The notes beneath the pieces were generated by a model. The model worked only from the letters and a program-made list of their open reading frames with translations, searched no databases and was not told the DNA's origin. Below, piece after piece: positions 3,656 to 5,876 of a DNA stretch of 5,876 nt. Source of the DNA: Gammaproteobacteria bacterium (GTDB lineage: Bacteria > Pseudomonadota > Gammaproteobacteria > Steroidobacterales > Steroidobacteraceae); assembly GCA_019242385.1 (NCBI GenBank), contig JAFAVO010000078.1, forward strand, positions 1 to 5,876. The letters run 5' to 3'. The number at the start of each line of letters is the position of its first letter. Position 1 is the stretch's first letter. The translations under genes were made by a program, and so were the position numbers.

Positions 3656-5876
3656 GTGCCGAAGCGCACCGACATTCAAAGCATCCTGATCATCGGCGCA
3701 GGTCCCATCATCATCGGGCAGGCGTGCGAGTTCGATTACTCCGGCGCGCAGGCGTGCAAGGCGCTGCGCGAGGAGGGCTACCGGGTCATCCTGGTGAACT
3801 CGAACCCCGCCACCATCATGACCGATCCGGAGATGGCCGACGCCATTTACATCGAGCCGGTGAATGCGCACACCATCGCGCGCATCATCGAGAAAGAGCG
3901 TCCCGATGCGCTGCTGCCGACCATGGGCGGGCAGACCGGGCTCAACACCGCGCTCGATCTGGTGCGCGAGGGCGTGCTCGAGAAATTCGGCGTGGAGCTG
4001 ATCGCCGCCTCGCGCGGCGCGATCGACATGGCCGAGGACCGCGAGCTCTTTCGCAACGCCATGCGCGAGATCGGCCTGGAGACCCCGCAGTCGCAGATCG
4101 CGCGCAGCCTCGATGAGGCGCTCGCCATCGCCGGGGAGATCGGCTACCCGGTGGTGATCCGGCCCTCCTTCACCCTCGGTGGCAGCGGCGGCGGCATCGC
4201 CTACAACCGCGAGGAGCTCGAGACCATCGTGGCGCGCGGCCTCGATGCCTCCCCGACCGGGGAGGTGCTGCTCGAGGAGTCGGTGATCGGCTGGAAAGAG
4301 TTCGAGATGGAGGTGGTGCGCGACCACGCCGACAACTGCATCATCATCTGCTCGATCGAGAACCTCGATCCGATGGGCGTGCACACCGGCGACTCGATCA
4401 CCATCGCACCGGCGCTCACCCTCACCGACAAGGAATACCAGCGCATGCGCGATGCCTCGATCGCGGTGCTGCGCAAGATCGGCGTCGATACCGGCGGCTC
4501 GAACGTGCAGTTCGCGGTCAACCCCGAGGATGGACGGCTGCTGGTCATCGAGATGAACCCGCGCGTGTCGCGCTCCTCCGCGCTCGCCTCCAAGGCGACC
4601 GGATTCCCGATCGCCAAGGTGGCCGCCAAGCTCGCCGTCGGCTACACCCTCGATGAGCTGCGCAACGAGATCACCGGCGGGGCAACCCCGGCATCCTTCG
4701 AGCCTTCGATCGATTACGTGGTCGTGAAGATCCCGCGCTTCACCTTCGAGAAATTCCCCGCCGCCAACGACCGGCTCACGACGCAGATGAAATCCGTGGG
4801 CGAGGTCATGGCGATCGGCCGCACCTTCCAGGAGTCGCTGCAGAAGGCGCTGCGCGGGCTCGAGACCGGGCTCGATGGCCTCAACCCCCAGCTGGCGATG
4901 CCGCTCTCGGATGAGGAGCAGGTGCGCCTCGCGCACGAGCTGCGCGCCCCGGGGGCGAACCGCCTGCTGTACGTGGCCGATGCGTTCCGCGCCGGCTGGA
5001 CGCTCGCGCGCATCGCCGAGCTCACGCACATCGATCCCTGGTTTCTCGCGCAGCTCGAGGACCTGGTGCGCGAGGAGGGGCAGGTGCGCGAGGAGGGCCT
5101 CGGCGCGCTCAGCGCCGAGCGGCTGCGCCTGCTCAAGCGCAAGGGCTTCTCCGACAGCCACCTCGCGCGCCTCGTCGACATGCCCGAGAAGGCGATCCGC
5201 GACAAGCGCCACGAGCTCAAGGTGCGCCCGGTCTACAAGCGCGTCGACACCTGCGCGGCGGAGTTCGCCACCTCCACCGCCTACCTCTACTCGACCTACG
5301 AGGAGGAGTGCGAGGCGCAGCCCTCGGAGCGGCGCAAGATCATGATTCTCGGCGGTGGCCCCAACCGCATCGGCCAGGGGATCGAGTTCGATTACTGCTG
5401 CGTGCATGCGGCCCTGCAGCTGCGCGAGGATGGCTTCGAGACCCTGATGGTCAACTGCAACCCCGAGACGGTCTCGACCGACTACGACACCTCCGACCGG
5501 CTCTACTTCGAGCCGCTCACGCTGGAGGATGTGCTCGAGATCCTCGCGGTCGAGAAGCCCGCAGGAGTGATCGTGCAGTTCGGCGGTCAGACGCCGCTGA
5601 AGCTCTCGCGCGCGCTCGAGGCGGCCGGCGCGCCCATCATCGGCACCTCGCCCGACTCGATCGACATCGCCGAGGATCGCGAGCGCTTCCAGCGTCTGGT
5701 GCGCCAGCTCGCGCTGAAGCAGCCCGCCAACGCCACCGCGCGCACCGAGGAGCAGGCGGTCACCCTCGGCCGCGAGGTGGGCTTTCCGCTCGTGGTGCGC
5801 CCGAGCTACGTGCTCGGCGGCCGCGCCATGGAGATCGTCTTCAACGAGGAGGACCTGCGCAGCTACATGGGAAGCG
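3656..5876 (+). CDS. carB: Carbamoyl-phosphate synthase large subunit, 5' part
   Basis: CarB uses bicarbonate, ammonia from CarA and two ATP to make carbamoyl phosphate. The window holds 740 of roughly 1070 expected codons and the frame runs off the right edge. The start GTG at 3656 gives PKRTDIQSILIIGAGP, nearly identical to the E. coli N-terminus; only a weak AGGCGG (3639-3644) precedes it, so coupling to carA (4-base gap) is likely. The first ATP-grasp half (about 1-403) has R129 in AEDR, R169 in RPSFTLGGSGGG, and metal ligands Q285, E299 and N301, at the same numbers as in E. coli by my count. The oligomerisation domain (about 404-553) contains DAFRAGW and the VYKRVDTCAAEFAT block. The second ATP-grasp half begins at GGGPNRIGQGIEFDYCC and includes R715 in RPSYVLGGRAME. 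The C-terminal allosteric (UMP/ornithine) domain lies outside the window. Confidence 0.98.
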   Translation, partial: MPKRTDIQSILIIGAGPIIIGQACEFDYSGAQACKALREEGYRVILVNSNPATIMTDPEMADAIYIEPVNAHTIARIIEKERPDALLPTMGGQTGLNTALDLVREGVLEKFGVELIAASRGAIDMAEDRELFRNAMREIGLETPQSQIARSLDEALAIAGEIGYPVVIRPSFTLGGSGGGIAYNREELETIVARGLDASPTGEVLLEESVIGWKEFEMEVVRDHADNCIIICSIENLDPMGVHTGDSITIAPALTLTDKEYQRMRDASIAVLRKIGVDTGGSNVQFAVNPEDGRLLVIEMNPRVSRSSALASKATGFPIAKVAAKLAVGYTLDELRNEITGGATPASFEPSIDYVVVKIPRFTFEKFPAANDRLTTQMKSVGEVMAIGRTFQESLQKALRGLETGLDGLNPQLAMPLSDEEQVRLAHELRAPGANRLLYVADAFRAGWTLARIAELTHIDPWFLAQLEDLVREEGQVREEGLGALSAERLRLLKRKGFSDSHLARLVDMPEKAIRDKRHELKVRPVYKRVDTCAAEFATSTAYLYSTYEEECEAQPSERRKIMILGGGPNRIGQGIEFDYCCVHAALQLREDGFETLMVNCNPETVSTDYDTSDRLYFEPLTLEDVLEILAVEKPAGVIVQFGGQTPLKLSRALEAAGAPIIGTSPDSIDIAEDRERFQRLVRQLALKQPANATARTEEQAVTLGREVGFPLVVRPSYVLGGRAMEIVFNEEDLRSYMGS

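Noticed and set aside
2752..3675. A 307-codon minus-strand frame opposite carA
   Set aside because: Same codon-bias shadow; it covers carA exactly and shows no motif.
3566..5407. A 613-codon open frame on the minus strand across the end of carA and most of carB
   Set aside because: It is antisense to a strongly conserved carB. In GC-rich DNA such long open antisense frames arise from codon bias, and the His/Asp/Arg/Ala/Leu-rich product has no recognisable domain.
1..5876. CRISPR arrays, insertion sequences, tRNA or rRNA genes, attachment sites, defence genes
   Set aside because: None seen. Coding sequence fills all but about 210 bases, and every gene is a conserved housekeeping gene with matching base composition.

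Overview
The window is a GC-rich stretch of bacterial chromosome. All its genes lie on the plus strand and are packed with gaps of a few bases. The order is the 3' end of dnaK, then dnaJ, dapB, carA and the first two thirds of carB. This order, the close match of CarA and CarB to the E. coli enzymes, the strong G/C bias at third codon positions and the GTG starts of dapB, carA and carB point to a high-GC proteobacterium. A gammaproteobacterium of the Pseudomonas/Xanthomonas kind, where this order is well known, is most likely. I cannot name a genus.

Layout. Bases 1-273 encode the DnaK C-terminus: lid helices, a Gly/Ala/Pro-rich linker and the acidic EEVKDK tail. After 9 bases comes dnaJ (283-1428), a complete class I J-protein with J domain, G/F region and four zinc-binding CxxCxGxG repeats. 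After 6 bases comes dapB (1435-2274), 4-hydroxy-tetrahydrodipicolinate reductase of the lysine and diaminopimelate pathway. Bases 2275-2463 form the only real intergenic region. Next are carA (2464-3651) and carB (3656 to beyond the window end), the two subunits of glutamine-dependent carbamoyl-phosphate synthase, which feeds pyrimidine and arginine synthesis.

How the genes work together. dnaK and dnaJ form the Hsp70 chaperone pair and were probably transcribed from a promoter upstream of the window. dapB is close enough to dnaJ to be co-transcribed. carA and carB make one heterodimeric enzyme and are separated by 4 bases. The 189-base gap before carA contains a candidate promoter, two consecutive RNA hairpins and two short overlapping reading frames that end at or just before the carA start.

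Most of the window is conserved housekeeping sequence. I see no mobile element, CRISPR array, tRNA, rRNA or defence gene. The part most worth following up is the carA leader. A 13-bp stem there buries a perfect GGAGG ribosome-binding site, which would serve a 14-codon leader peptide. The same stem's 3' arm can also pair with the carA ribosome-binding site. This looks like an attenuation or translational-coupling device for carAB, but its regulatory role is inferred from the sequence only.
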